This document shows, one piece after another, positions 1 through 8,559 of a stretch of 51,710 bases of DNA. The notes beneath the pieces are model-generated. The model ran no database searches, was not told the DNA's origin, and saw nothing but the letters and a program-made list of their open reading frames with translations. Source of the stretch: an uncultured Pseudomonadota bacterium (GTDB lineage Bacteria > Pseudomonadota > Gammaproteobacteria > Burkholderiales > Eutrophovitaceae). Location: positions 1 through 51,710 of the forward strand of contig CALJLA010000010.1 of the NCBI GenBank assembly GCA_937983055.1, read 5' to 3'. Within the stretch, counting starts at the first letter, position 1. Each line of letters begins with the position of its first letter. Made by a program: the position numbers and the translations under genes.

Positions 1-1
1 T

Positions 2-970
2 GTTGAAGAGATTCGGGCGTTACTTGCTTTGGCGGCGAAGCTCGAGCGCGAGCCCGAGCCCCGTGCGTTGGAGGGCAAGGTCTTGGCACTGCTGTTTCTG
101 AGCCGTTCCCTGAGGACGTTGACCTCGTTTCAGGCGGCAATGGTGCGACTTGGCGGCAGTGCCTTCGTTGTCTCGCCCGAAATGTCCATTCATGGACTTG
201 AGTACAGAAACGGCATTGTGATGGATGGCGCCGCGGCGGAGCACATCCGGGAAGCCGTCCCGGTTATCGCATCCTACGGTCATGCCATGGGAATACGGGC
301 GTTTGCCGATCGCCGCAGCCTGGAGCAGGATCTCGCCGATCGCCAGTTTCAGGACCTGGCCGCACTGGTGGGCGTTCCGCTGATCAACATGGAATCAGCG
401 ATCAGCCATCCGTGCCAAAGCCTGGCTGACTGGAAGACTTTGGACGACATTCAGACACCCGCCAACGGTGGAAGATTCGTTCTTTCGTGGGTATACCATC
501 CCCAACCGCTTCCGTTTTCGGTTCCCGCGGCTGTGCTGGACATGGCCAGCATGCGCGGAATGGATGTTGTCGTGCTGCGCCCACCCGGCTTCGAACTACC
601 CGACAGCATCATGAGCAAAGCGCGTAAGGCGGCTCGGAGCGCGGGTGGAAGGGTGATCGAAACCGGGGATCGCCGGGAAGCGATGGAAGGCGCCCATGTT
701 CTGTATGCGCGATCATGGTCATCCGTACAACACTATGAATATCGCCCCGGTGACGAGGCCCTGCGAAGAGAGCACATGAACTGGTGCGTCTCAGAGAACT
801 GGTTCCACAATGCCCGGCCCGATTGCCGGTTCATGCACTGCCTGCCGGTTCGCCGTGGCGTAGAGGTAGAGGACAGTGTTCTGGACAATTCGCGCAGCGT
901 TGTAATAAGGGAGGCGCAGAACCGAATGCTCGCGCAGATGGCGGTGCTCCATCTAATGATGCGTAAATGA
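2..970 (+). CDS. N-acetylornithine carbamoyltransferase-like protein (5' end outside window)
   Basis: Members of this family transfer a carbamoyl group from carbamoyl phosphate to the side-chain amine of N-acetyl- or N-succinyl-ornithine. The reading frame is open from base 2 without a convincing start, so the N terminus lies upstream. The carbamoyl-phosphate loop reads SLRTLTSF, where the family normally has SxRTRTSF, so the second Arg is replaced by Leu. Further on are HPCQSLAD, then WVYHPQPLPFSV, which matches the WTYHPKPL block typical of the acetylornithine branch rather than plain OTCases. YARSW and HCLPVRRGVEV near the C terminus also fit. The length fits the family once the missing start is allowed for. 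It sits at the edge of a glycan island instead of an arginine operon, so it may be a recruited paralogue acting on a sugar or amino-acid amine. That role is inference. The fold assignment is strong; the substrate is not. Confidence 0.82.
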   Translation, partial: VEEIRALLALAAKLEREPEPRALEGKVLALLFLSRSLRTLTSFQAAMVRLGGSAFVVSPEMSIHGLEYRNGIVMDGAAAEHIREAVPVIASYGHAMGIRAFADRRSLEQDLADRQFQDLAALVGVPLINMESAISHPCQSLADWKTLDDIQTPANGGRFVLSWVYHPQPLPFSVPAAVLDMASMRGMDVVVLRPPGFELPDSIMSKARKAARSAGGRVIETGDRREAMEGAHVLYARSWSSVQHYEYRPGDEALRREHMNWCVSENWFHNARPDCRFMHCLPVRRGVEVEDSVLDNSRSVVIREAQNRMLAQMAVLHLMMRK

Positions 971-1124
971 TGTTCGCAGGGACAGTGACAGGGGCCGCAT
1001 CTGGCCAAGTGGCGTCATCAATGAGCCAAATGTCGTCGACAAGGTCGTTTTCTGCGCTCGCACTACCCGCTCAACCCGCGCTGACGCTCGCGGCAGTGCT
1101 GTGACCTTGCATGGAGCCTGCGGC

Positions 1125-1949
1125 ATGAACGAGATGCCAATTTATGTGGGGTTGACGACGCTTCCAAGTCGCATTGGGAGAATCCGGGACACGCTTGAAT
1201 CGTTAGTGGCGCAATCCGTGGTACCGGACAAGATATTCCTGTCAATCCCGGAGCGCTCGGTACGCGAGCAGCGCGGCTACGATATTCCAGAATGGTTGAT
1301 GGATGAGTTTTCTCCGCGAGTCGACATCGTGCGCTGTGCGGAGGATTTCGGGCCCGGAACGAAGCTTCTGGGATGCCTTCCCAGGATTACCCGCGAGGCG
1401 TGCCTGATCCTGGTAGACGACGACCTGAAGTACAGTCCGTTTGTCATCGAAAGGCTGAGCCGTGAGCAACTGAACAGCCCCGAATCATCCTTCAGCTTTT
1501 TCGTTTATAAGCAGGGGCCGTTTCCGATCGGGCAGGGGGCGGATGGGTTCAGTTTCTATACACCCAACCTCGCCGGGATCGAGAGCTTCGCGGAGGTGGC
1601 GTTGCGGAATCGTGCGCTCTTTGTGGCCGACGATTTGTGGATCTCAATGTTTCTCGCGAACAAGCGGATACGTGTCCGCAGCCTGTTGTCGACCATCGTT
1701 CCCGGCGAGGTGGTCTATGAGCAAGCCGGCGATCGGCCGAACCAGCTTCGCCACCTTCAAGGGGACCTGGAGAGGCAGTCCGTGATGTCGGCCGGGACCC
1801 GCTATCTTGTGAAGTCCGGGCTTCTCGGTAATCGTTTGCGACTGGCTTTCTGGTTCTGGCAGATTCCGGGACTGACCTGGTTCGAGAACTGGCTTCGACG
1901 AACTGTCGGGCCCTATATTCGCAGGGCCCGCGGGCAAGCTGGACGCTGA
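1125..1949 (+). CDS. GT-A-fold glycosyltransferase (family not pinned down)
   Basis: Probable nucleotide-sugar-dependent glycosyltransferase of 274 residues, cytoplasmic. The N terminus reads MPIYVGLTTLPSRIGRIRDT, the usual first beta strand of a GT-A fold. An acidic LVDDDLKY motif around residue 100 is the expected DxD metal/nucleotide site, and a second acidic patch, FVADDLW, follows around residue 170. I chose ATG 1125 because a GGAG lies about eight bases upstream; an in-frame GTG at 1101 would add eight poorly conserved-looking residues. There is no membrane segment at the N terminus, and the C terminus is basic and aromatic, which could help it sit at the membrane. It lies alone between the carbamoyltransferase and an SGNH protein, with 150-280 bp spacers, so it may be separately transcribed. 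Donor and acceptor cannot be read from sequence. Confidence 0.72.
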   Translation: MNEMPIYVGLTTLPSRIGRIRDTLESLVAQSVVPDKIFLSIPERSVREQRGYDIPEWLMDEFSPRVDIVRCAEDFGPGTKLLGCLPRITREACLILVDDDLKYSPFVIERLSREQLNSPESSFSFFVYKQGPFPIGQGADGFSFYTPNLAGIESFAEVALRNRALFVADDLWISMFLANKRIRVRSLLSTIVPGEVVYEQAGDRPNQLRHLQGDLERQSVMSAGTRYLVKSGLLGNRLRLAFWFWQIPGLTWFENWLRRTVGPYIRRARGQAGR

Positions 1950-2227
1950 AAACGCGCAAAGGCTGAGGCCTTAGGGTACGGCCTTGTTTGACCATAAGCC
2001 GCATCGCGCACTCGCAGATTCCGGCACCATGACGCCACGTTTACGGAATCGATGCGGCACAACTAGCTTGTGGTTCAGTTGTGGGTTGGTGAGAAGGGTT
2101 GCGCGAAGAACAGGACGATCGAACGAACGGGAGATAGCGCAGGACTAGTTGGTACGGGGAACCAACGCCGGCTGCCTGGAAAAGCATAGATTCAAGAATT
2201 GAACGAGCTTCGAAGCGGCTTACGCAA

Positions 2228-3274
2228 GTGGGGTACGCATTGAAACGAGGCAGCGCATATCGCAATTTCCTGCTCGCAACGCTGACCGTAGCCATATCGA
2301 GCTTGTGCGCGTTTGCGGTTCTTGAAATCACGGCCCGAATCGTGCTGTCCAACCCGATTCCGCTGTTTGTTCCAAGCGAGAATGACCGCCTGATCTATGA
2401 GCTGAACCCGGAACATCCGGAGATCAATGCCTACGGAATGCGCCAGGGGGAATTTGCGCGCGACGAACTGGCAGATAGCTTTGTTATCGCGGCTATCGGA
2501 GATTCGCATACGTATTCAGCTGATTCTGCGTTAAAGGAAAACGCCTTCCCGGCCCGGCTCGAGAAGCACTTGGCCGAAATCACAGGCCGGAAGGTCAAAG
2601 TGCTTAACTTCGGCGTGCCCGGTTACAACATGGCGCAGGAGCTCGAGGTTCTTAAGGTCAAAGCTTTGCCTTTTCAGCCGGACCTTATCATTCTGCAGTA
2701 CTGTATCAATGACGAACACCTTTCAAGCTATATTAAGCCTGAGCATGCGTGGCTCAATTCCACGATTCACTCGAGCGCGCTCGTTTCACGTGCCTGGCAG
2801 AAGCTTGTGTACTCTCGGTTTGGTCAAACGCACATTCTTCGGCATGTTGAGAGGCGCTTTCCGGATCTGTTGCTCTTCACTCCCGGTTTGGTAGGGACGC
2901 CGATTGCGCGCGAAAGCGATCCCGCGCATGCTCCTCACCCGCCCAGAGCAAAAGACCAGGTGCCGGTCAGGTATCACAACGTCGTCGGTTGGGAAAATTT
3001 GGTGAAGAACGTAAGACTGTTCGGGGGTGTTGCCAGGGATGCGGAGATCCCTTTGATCGCAACTGGCTTCATAGAGCACGGTAACGCAGAGCTTTACGAA
3101 AACTCAGGCTTCAGGGTCTACTCATTCTTCGATATTTTCGAGAACAGAGACATGCGGGAGTTCGGGTACGATCCGGATAACACAGCGACTCACTTCTCAG
3201 ACAGAGGCTCCGATTTTATCGGCCGTGCCCTTGCCGCCTATATCAACGCAGTGTTCCTGACACGGAGTCCATAA
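2228..3274 (+). CDS. Membrane-anchored SGNH/GDSL-type protein (copy 1)
   Basis: SGNH proteins are esterases or, in polysaccharide loci, O-acetyl transfer partners working in the periplasm. Residues 13-38 form one hydrophobic anchor, leaving the remainder outside the cytoplasm. The block I nucleophile is in AIGDSHTYS (Ser about residue 93), block II in GVPGYN, block III in QYCINDEH, and a C-terminal His lies in TATHFSDRG. The start is GTG 2228; a TTG at 2240 is also possible and neither has a clear ribosome site. The family assignment rests on these blocks. Two more proteins with the same layout occur at 24419 and 25631, so this island carries three diverged SGNH proteins. It ends 38 bp from the convergent membrane-protein gene. 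Likely job: adding or removing acyl groups on the exported glycan, by inference from context. Confidence 0.72.
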   Translation: MGYALKRGSAYRNFLLATLTVAISSLCAFAVLEITARIVLSNPIPLFVPSENDRLIYELNPEHPEINAYGMRQGEFARDELADSFVIAAIGDSHTYSADSALKENAFPARLEKHLAEITGRKVKVLNFGVPGYNMAQELEVLKVKALPFQPDLIILQYCINDEHLSSYIKPEHAWLNSTIHSSALVSRAWQKLVYSRFGQTHILRHVERRFPDLLLFTPGLVGTPIARESDPAHAPHPPRAKDQVPVRYHNVVGWENLVKNVRLFGGVARDAEIPLIATGFIEHGNAELYENSGFRVYSFFDIFENRDMREFGYDPDNTATHFSDRGSDFIGRALAAYINAVFLTRSP

Positions 3275-3311
3275 CGCTAACCGCTCATGTAGTCTGCATT
3301 GGGTGTTTGAG

Positions 3312-4994
3312 TTAACTCGATGCGGTGATGAGGAAATAGTCTGTCTGCCATGGATTTCGTGCGCCGTACTGATGCGAAGACTTCCATGCCCCGGGAGGTT
3401 GAGTCCGCGCCTCCTGTTCTATCTCCAACAAGAGGAACCAGTCAGTGGTGCCGATGACGCGCCCAAAGGATTCAGTCGCATTCGAGAGATCCTCGGGCAT
3501 GAGCACCAGCAAATAGAGTCTCGGGTTGGGCAGATGGATGCTGACGCGCCCGCGGCCTGCAATCTCGCGATACTGAGCCACGGTATCCGCCAGCTGCTCG
3601 CGGGTCGCCAATTCGATTGGAAGCTCCTTTTGCCATGTATATAGATTCGTAAAGAGCGCCCCGTTTAGAAACATCGTATGTTGTGAAGCGCGGGCGTGCG
3701 TTGTGGCAACGAATACGGGCGCATGAAGCGCGGCCAAGGATGCGACGTGCCAATTCGAGCGTCCGCGTGCTGACCACGTGAAATCTGGGTGCGTTGTGTC
3801 AATTGCTACGACAACTACGCTACCGGGTTCTATTGTCGCGAAAAGTCGGAGCGCCCTTTGTACCTCTCTATCGAATCGGGAGAAATCCCGAGACAAGTCG
3901 AGGCTGCGTATTGCAATGAATGCCATCAGGGCTGCCAGGAGGATTACTGCCCTCCGACGATCAGGGACCTCGACCCCTATGGATGCGCACACGACTAATC
4001 CGATAGCCAGTGGCAACCGGTCGTCAAAGTGGCTTCCGGCTCCGAAGGCAGTTGGAGCAGCAAAGAAGATCAGGGTCAACAGTGCAATCGGCAGCACCAT
4101 GGGCGGCGAGAGTTTGATTCTCGCCAGTGCTACCAGGAGAATGGCCAGTATTGCAAATCCGGCAAGACTCAGTCGTAAAGGAGTCGCACCGGTATTCAAC
4201 GTACCGACAATGGCGAGAAGCTTCCCGTACAAGAACTTCTGCGGGTACATCACAACCTTCATGTCGCCCTGGAAGCTTGTGAGGTAGAGAAGCACCGGCA
4301 ACAGAAAGGGAATGCCGCTGCGCAAGAAGAGACGGGTTCTCTCCGGCAAGGGCCTGCGGCGGTCCGCGATCAACAGATGGAGTTCGTATCCAAATATCAC
4401 TAGCGCATATACGCCAAAAGCAATCAGATGCGCAAAGTAAAGAACAACGTTCGCCGCGCATGCAACGCTCAGGACGATCCACCAGTTGCGCTCCCGAACA
4501 CGAAGCCACAGCCAGACGGTCCACAGCATAAGACCCAGACCGAAAAGATAGCTGAGAAAACCCATCGTAAGCACACTGTTGTAGAGAATCGCGCACCCGA
4601 CGATTGGGCCGATCGGCAATGACTGTCGGTTGGTAAGTAAGCGATTCAGTGCCCAAAGTCCCGATGCCTGAAGGACGATGAGAGACACCAGAAATACCCA
4701 TCCTGCCTGCTCTAACGAAACTGCGCCCAGAAGCGAACGCACAATGAGATCGAAGGCGAGATTCGGTGGGTATATCTCGTTTGCGGAATAGAAGGCCGAG
4801 AAGGCATCGATGTTCGACGTGATATGTACTCTGGCGAGATGCGAGTAGTAATCGAGGAATGGTGGAAACGTGGCAGATAGCAGAGGCCACAGTAGCAGCA
4901 GCAAGACAAGGAGAAAAAGCACGTGGCGCCAGCGTTGCGACGGAGAGTGCAAAGCGGAAGCGTCTGAAATCTCAACCATGTTCGTTGCCGTCAT
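3312..4994 (-). CDS. Polytopic membrane protein, GT-C-like (possible glycosyltransferase)
   Basis: About 560 residues with roughly ten hydrophobic segments between residues 25 and 370, followed by a soluble C-terminal domain of about 180 residues. After the first membrane segment the protein has PPFLDYYSHLAR. An acidic residue in the first periplasmic loop is the hallmark of GT-C glycosyltransferases, which use lipid-linked sugar donors. No named family is clearly recognised. The C-terminal part (YTWQKELPI, GRGRVSIHLPNPRLYLLVLMP) resembles a periplasmic appendage. No ribosome site is obvious at ATG 4994, and an in-frame ATG at 4979 is an alternative. In a locus without a visible Wzy polymerase this is one candidate for polymerase or side-chain transferase, but that is inference. 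It is a single gene on the minus strand, separated from the next plus-strand gene by a 650 bp divergent spacer. Confidence 0.6.
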   Translation of the reverse strand: MTATNMVEISDASALHSPSQRWRHVLFLLVLLLLLWPLLSATFPPFLDYYSHLARVHITSNIDAFSAFYSANEIYPPNLAFDLIVRSLLGAVSLEQAGWVFLVSLIVLQASGLWALNRLLTNRQSLPIGPIVGCAILYNSVLTMGFLSYLFGLGLMLWTVWLWLRVRERNWWIVLSVACAANVVLYFAHLIAFGVYALVIFGYELHLLIADRRRPLPERTRLFLRSGIPFLLPVLLYLTSFQGDMKVVMYPQKFLYGKLLAIVGTLNTGATPLRLSLAGFAILAILLVALARIKLSPPMVLPIALLTLIFFAAPTAFGAGSHFDDRLPLAIGLVVCASIGVEVPDRRRAVILLAALMAFIAIRSLDLSRDFSRFDREVQRALRLFATIEPGSVVVVAIDTTHPDFTWSARGRSNWHVASLAALHAPVFVATTHARASQHTMFLNGALFTNLYTWQKELPIELATREQLADTVAQYREIAGRGRVSIHLPNPRLYLLVLMPEDLSNATESFGRVIGTTDWFLLLEIEQEARTQPPGAWKSSHQYGARNPWQTDYFLITASS

Positions 4995-5649
4995 TGAAAA
5001 GATTGGGGCGCAAGGTGGCGCGAGTGCTCATTGCCTGCCCTCCATCGCTGATACCGGCGGGATCGGTTGTGGGAGTGGTTTCAGGAGAGTGGAAGATTAT
5101 AGGCATACTTGATCCCCCGGGCGGCAAGTGGTGAGGACAGTCTAATCGTTTCAAGCGCACAGGAAGTCTTGCCTCAACGCCATGTGTAGCGCGGCAGTGC
5201 AGGAAGTGCGACGAGTCCGAAGATCCAGGACTCTTCCCGGAGACTTTATTCCTGCGAGATGCAGAATAGAAAGAAGGAGGAACGTTGCCAGTACGTAGCA
5301 AACGACCGGCCCGGCGCAGAAATCAGCTGCTGCGCGCCTGGCATTGTGCAATCCGCTAGAGACCGGGAGGGGGGGCGCAAGCGTCGAACGCTCACGCAGC
5401 GTCAGGGCCCGGTCGAAGTAGGCGATGCCTCAAATGACGCGTGAAGCCTCATTTAAAGGGATTGCGGCATCGAGGTACTGTTAGCTCAATGAGGGAAGAC
5501 TGGTGCAGAGAACGTAAACAGGCCTGTGCCGCAGAGGCGGGTCTAGACTATACTTTTCTCAGTCTGCCGATCAAACTTTCGACGCGAAGGATGCTGGGGG
5601 ATCTGCGAGTGCTTGCGCGAGAAGCATTCACAACATTGCGGAAGTGCGT
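4995..5649. other. Divergent spacer without a supportable gene
   Basis: About 650 bp between two divergently oriented genes. Short open frames here have skewed, Arg/Cys-rich translations and no motif. Promoters for both neighbours are expected in it, but I could not mark a convincing -35/-10 pair. Confidence 0.5.
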
Positions 5650-6591
5650 ATGGCAAACAAGCCGTTGATAAGCATTGTGGCCCCTTTCTTCAACGAGGGA
5701 GAGGTGGTCGAGGAGTTCCACAGGCGAATCACGGAGGTTACGGACGCGATCTCCGATGTGGAGTTCGAGTTCGTTTGTGTCAATGATGGCAGTCGCGACG
5801 ATACCCTGGAAAGATTGAGAAAGCTTGTCGCAATTGACCAACGGTTTAGAGTGATCGACCTATCGAGAAACTTTGGTAAAGAGGCAGCACTAACAGCCGG
5901 TCTTGATGAGGCGAGGGGAAGTGCGGTTATTCCGATGGATGCAGATCTTCAAGACCCGCCAGCACTCATCCCGACTTTGATCCGTCAATGGAAAGAGGGC
6001 TACGAGGTGGTGTTGGCGAAGCGATCTGATCGCCAATCCGATGGTTTCCTAAAACGAACGACCGCGGACCTTCTTTATCGAATGCACAACCGCATCTCAG
6101 ACACCGTAATCCCAAACGATGTGGGTGATTTTCGGTTGATTGATCGCGCGGTTGTGAGCGCGCTTCACACGTTGAGGGAACGCAGACGATTCATGAAGGG
6201 CTTGTTCGCATGGGTGGGCTTTAAGACTACAACTGTCAACTATGTTCGAGCAGCGCGAGTTGCTGGAGTGACAAAATTCACTGGATGGAGACTATGGAAT
6301 TTTGCGCTGGAAGGGATTACGAGCTTCAGCACGACCCCATTGAGAGTCTGGACATACCTTGGCGCTTCTCTTGCAGTTAGCGGTTTTCTCTACGCTGTAT
6401 TCATTATTGCGCGGGTTCTCGTTTACGGAAAGGATACGCCTGGATACGCATCCCTACTTACGGCAATTCTGGTTCTGGGCGGAGTACAACTCATCGGGAT
6501 AGGGATTATTGGCGAGTACATAGGGCGTATCTATATGGAATCCAAACAGCGTCCGATATACATAGTGCGGGAGCGCATTGAGAGGAAATAG
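5650..6591 (+). CDS. GT2 polyprenyl-phosphate glycosyltransferase (DPM1/GtrB/ArnC-like)
   Basis: Moves a sugar from a nucleotide donor to undecaprenyl phosphate at the inner face of the membrane, giving a lipid-linked sugar for GT-C enzymes or sidechain transfer. The 313-residue protein has the N-terminal GT2 strand ISIVAPFFNEGEVV, the NDGSRDDT loop, the metal-binding DADLQD (Asp97 to Asp99) and a C-terminal domain with two membrane segments (about residues 235-260 and 270-295), exactly the GtrB layout. ATG 5650 is preferred over in-frame GTG 5644 because GGAAG lies just upstream. The methyltransferase starts 3 bp after this stop, so the two are co-transcribed. A lipid-linked sugar made here would suit the GT-C-like protein encoded at 3312-4994; that link is inferred. 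Confidence 0.85.
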   Translation: MANKPLISIVAPFFNEGEVVEEFHRRITEVTDAISDVEFEFVCVNDGSRDDTLERLRKLVAIDQRFRVIDLSRNFGKEAALTAGLDEARGSAVIPMDADLQDPPALIPTLIRQWKEGYEVVLAKRSDRQSDGFLKRTTADLLYRMHNRISDTVIPNDVGDFRLIDRAVVSALHTLRERRRFMKGLFAWVGFKTTTVNYVRAARVAGVTKFTGWRLWNFALEGITSFSTTPLRVWTYLGASLAVSGFLYAVFIIARVLVYGKDTPGYASLLTAILVLGGVQLIGIGIIGEYIGRIYMESKQRPIYIVRERIERK

Positions 6592-6594
6592 GGC

Positions 6595-7326
6595 GTGGAA
6601 CGAGAGGCATACGTCGAGATGGCTCAAGTTCAGGACATCCACTGGTGGTTCAGGGGGCGTCGCGAAATCTTGCGCTCGGTGATCTGCGGACTGGGACTTC
6701 CCGAGTCACCTAGTATTCTCTCGATAGGATGTGGAACGGGTGGCAACCTCAAGATGCTTATGGAGTTCGGACGCGTAAAAGCTGTGGAGATGAACGACTA
6801 TGCGCGTTCAATCGCGCGGCAGCGCACCCAGGAGCGGATCGATATTCGCGCTGGAAGGTTGCCAGACCAGATTCCATTTGTCGGGCCATTTGATCTTGTG
6901 TGCTTGTTTGATGTGTTGGAGCACGTTGAATGCGATGTCGATTCATTAATTGCGATAAGAAGCCTTGTAACTGAGCGGGGATTTCTGCTGCTTACGGTAC
7001 CGGCGTATTCCTGGATGTGGAGTGCGCACGATGAACGTCTCCATCACTTCAGACGATATAACGCAAGGCAATTAAGGGGGAAGGCGCAAGCCGCGGATTG
7101 GTCTGTAAATAAACTGACTTACTACAACACACTGCTGTTCCCTCTTGCCGTAATCGCAAGACTGGTCGACAAAGCCTTGGGTCGGAAACAGGCATCTGGA
7201 ACAGGCATCCCTCCAGCGCCCCTCAATGCTTTTTTCTACCGCGTCTTCTCTAGCGAAAAGTACTGGCTGAGGTTGTCAAAATTGCCCTTCGGTGTGTCAC
7301 TTATGGCTCAGCTGTCCAAGAAATAG
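6595..7326 (+). CDS. SAM-dependent methyltransferase (class I)
   Basis: Class I methyltransferase of 243 residues. The SAM-binding glycine loop is ILSIGCGTGGNLK around residues 40-52, the acidic partner follows at VEMN, and FDLVCLFDVLEHVE around residue 105 is the usual motif IV. An N-terminal HWWFRGRREI is typical of the branch found in polysaccharide and lipid-sugar gene sets. The start is GTG 6595, four bases after the previous stop, so translation is probably coupled to the upstream GT2 gene. The C-terminal third has aromatic and hydrophobic stretches that may touch the membrane. The acceptor could be a lipid-linked sugar made by its neighbour. This gene ends the short plus-strand pair; a 450 bp spacer with a gene remnant follows. 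Confidence 0.8.
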   Translation: MEREAYVEMAQVQDIHWWFRGRREILRSVICGLGLPESPSILSIGCGTGGNLKMLMEFGRVKAVEMNDYARSIARQRTQERIDIRAGRLPDQIPFVGPFDLVCLFDVLEHVECDVDSLIAIRSLVTERGFLLLTVPAYSWMWSAHDERLHHFRRYNARQLRGKAQAADWSVNKLTYYNTLLFPLAVIARLVDKALGRKQASGTGIPPAPLNAFFYRVFSSEKYWLRLSKLPFGVSLMAQLSKK

Positions 7327-7407
7327 GCGCGCATCATAAGCTGTGGCACTTGCTTGTAGAGGGGGGCGGCCATGACTTCGCGGGGCATTGGTGGGGGAAT
7401 GCGCCTT

Positions 7408-7653
7408 CTACGGCATGCGCATGGTGAGTGTGCGCGACGATGCTACATCGAGCCGGCCCTGGCGCAGACGGGCGTACGGTTGATCAGCGATCAAGAAAAT
7501 GGCGCGGTTGGAGTTCAGGTGAAACGCACGCCCATTCTGGTCGAGAAAAGAAGTCGGTGGAGTCATGAAGTACAGCGGGAACGCGTTCCTATAGTGTCCA
7601 TAGACCGAGTGGACAGCAAAGTTCTCGTAAATGGGACGAAGATCTTGCATCAA
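7408..7653 (-). pseudogene. Possible C-terminal gene remnant, minus strand, family not recognised
   Basis: An 81-codon minus-strand frame with protein-like composition in the otherwise empty 7327-7776 spacer. It includes RPIYENFAVHSVYGHYRNAF, the block FPLYFMTPP and an ending RTLTMRMP. It looks like the tail of a larger membrane-enzyme gene whose upstream part is gone: frames above 7653 break quickly. I cannot name the family. It could also be a chance open frame. Confidence 0.35.
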
Positions 7654-7776
7654 CTTGAGGGCCGCGGAGCAGTAAGGCGATCGTTATGGAGCAAGTTACT
7701 GTGACAGACGACATCGCCTCAAGGTACGTCGAGCAGGTCTCAGGCAAATAGCCGGGGAGAAATCCTTGTGCCGCAT

Positions 7777-8559
7777 CTAAAGTCCTAGTTTCAGGAGAAG
7801 CTTACGTTCTGCTGCATACCGGAGATTGCGCCAGCTTTGAGTAATGCGATAGCCGGCTGACGTTGCTTTCTCCTCGGTCAGCTTATCGTCGTATGGGACG
7901 CGGACGAACTCCAATGTTAAAGCCTGGCTATCAAATACCGCAAACTCCGCGAGCTTGTGGGAATGCTTGCGCGATGCGTCAACCGAACCTGGGTTGATAA
8001 AGTACTCAAGGTCAGGGTGCAGCTTCATGACCCCTGTGGCTGGTAGGAGCCTTACTGCTCCACTTGGGTCGACTTCAAACACTCGCTGCTCATGCATGTG
8101 GCCAAAGAAGCATATCCGACGGCCGGGAAAATCTTCACGTAGGTAGTGAATGTTTTCCTCAATGTGTCTTGGCCCAGTCATATATTGCTGCACGTTGCGC
8201 ACGCCACCATGAACAAGCACGATGTGATCTTCTACCTTGAGGGTGGCGGGCAGAGTCAACAGGTAGTCGGCGGTATGCGGCTGGAGGCGACGTCGCGTGT
8301 TCTTTAGCGCGTGCATGGCCTGGTTTGAGCAGCGGGAGAAACCAAGGCGATGCGTGGCAATGAGGTCGTGGTTGCCTGCGATCGCCAGTATGTTCCGCTG
8401 CCGGACGATGGCGGCACAATCGTCCGGGTTGGCGTTATAGCCGACGATGTCGCCTACACACAGTACGTGATCCAGGGGCCGGATCGCTAGCGCGGCGAGC
8501 GTTGCCGTGAGGGCTTCAAGGTTGCCGTGTATATCGCCTATGACGCCGTAGAGAGCCAT
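7777..8559 (-). CDS. Calcineurin-like metallophosphoesterase
   Basis: Binuclear-metal phosphoesterase of 260 residues, cytoplasmic. All signature motifs are present in order: GDIHGN (Asp9, His11), VGDIVGYN, AGNHDLIAT, VHGG and the final GHMHEQR. The length and order fit the single-domain YfcE/ApaH-like group. ATG 8559 is chosen because the first motif follows directly; the frame extends upstream to 8625 but only with unconvincing residues. The start lies inside the upstream ATP-grasp gene, a 22-base overlap, so the pair is almost certainly co-transcribed and perhaps translationally coupled. The substrate is unknown; a phosphorylated product of the ATP-grasp step or a nucleotide are both possible. 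Confidence 0.85.
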   Translation of the reverse strand: MALYGVIGDIHGNLEALTATLAALAIRPLDHVLCVGDIVGYNANPDDCAAIVRQRNILAIAGNHDLIATHRLGFSRCSNQAMHALKNTRRRLQPHTADYLLTLPATLKVEDHIVLVHGGVRNVQQYMTGPRHIEENIHYLREDFPGRRICFFGHMHEQRVFEVDPSGAVRLLPATGVMKLHPDLEYFINPGSVDASRKHSHKLAEFAVFDSQALTLEFVRVPYDDKLTEEKATSAGYRITQSWRNLRYAAERKLLLKLGL

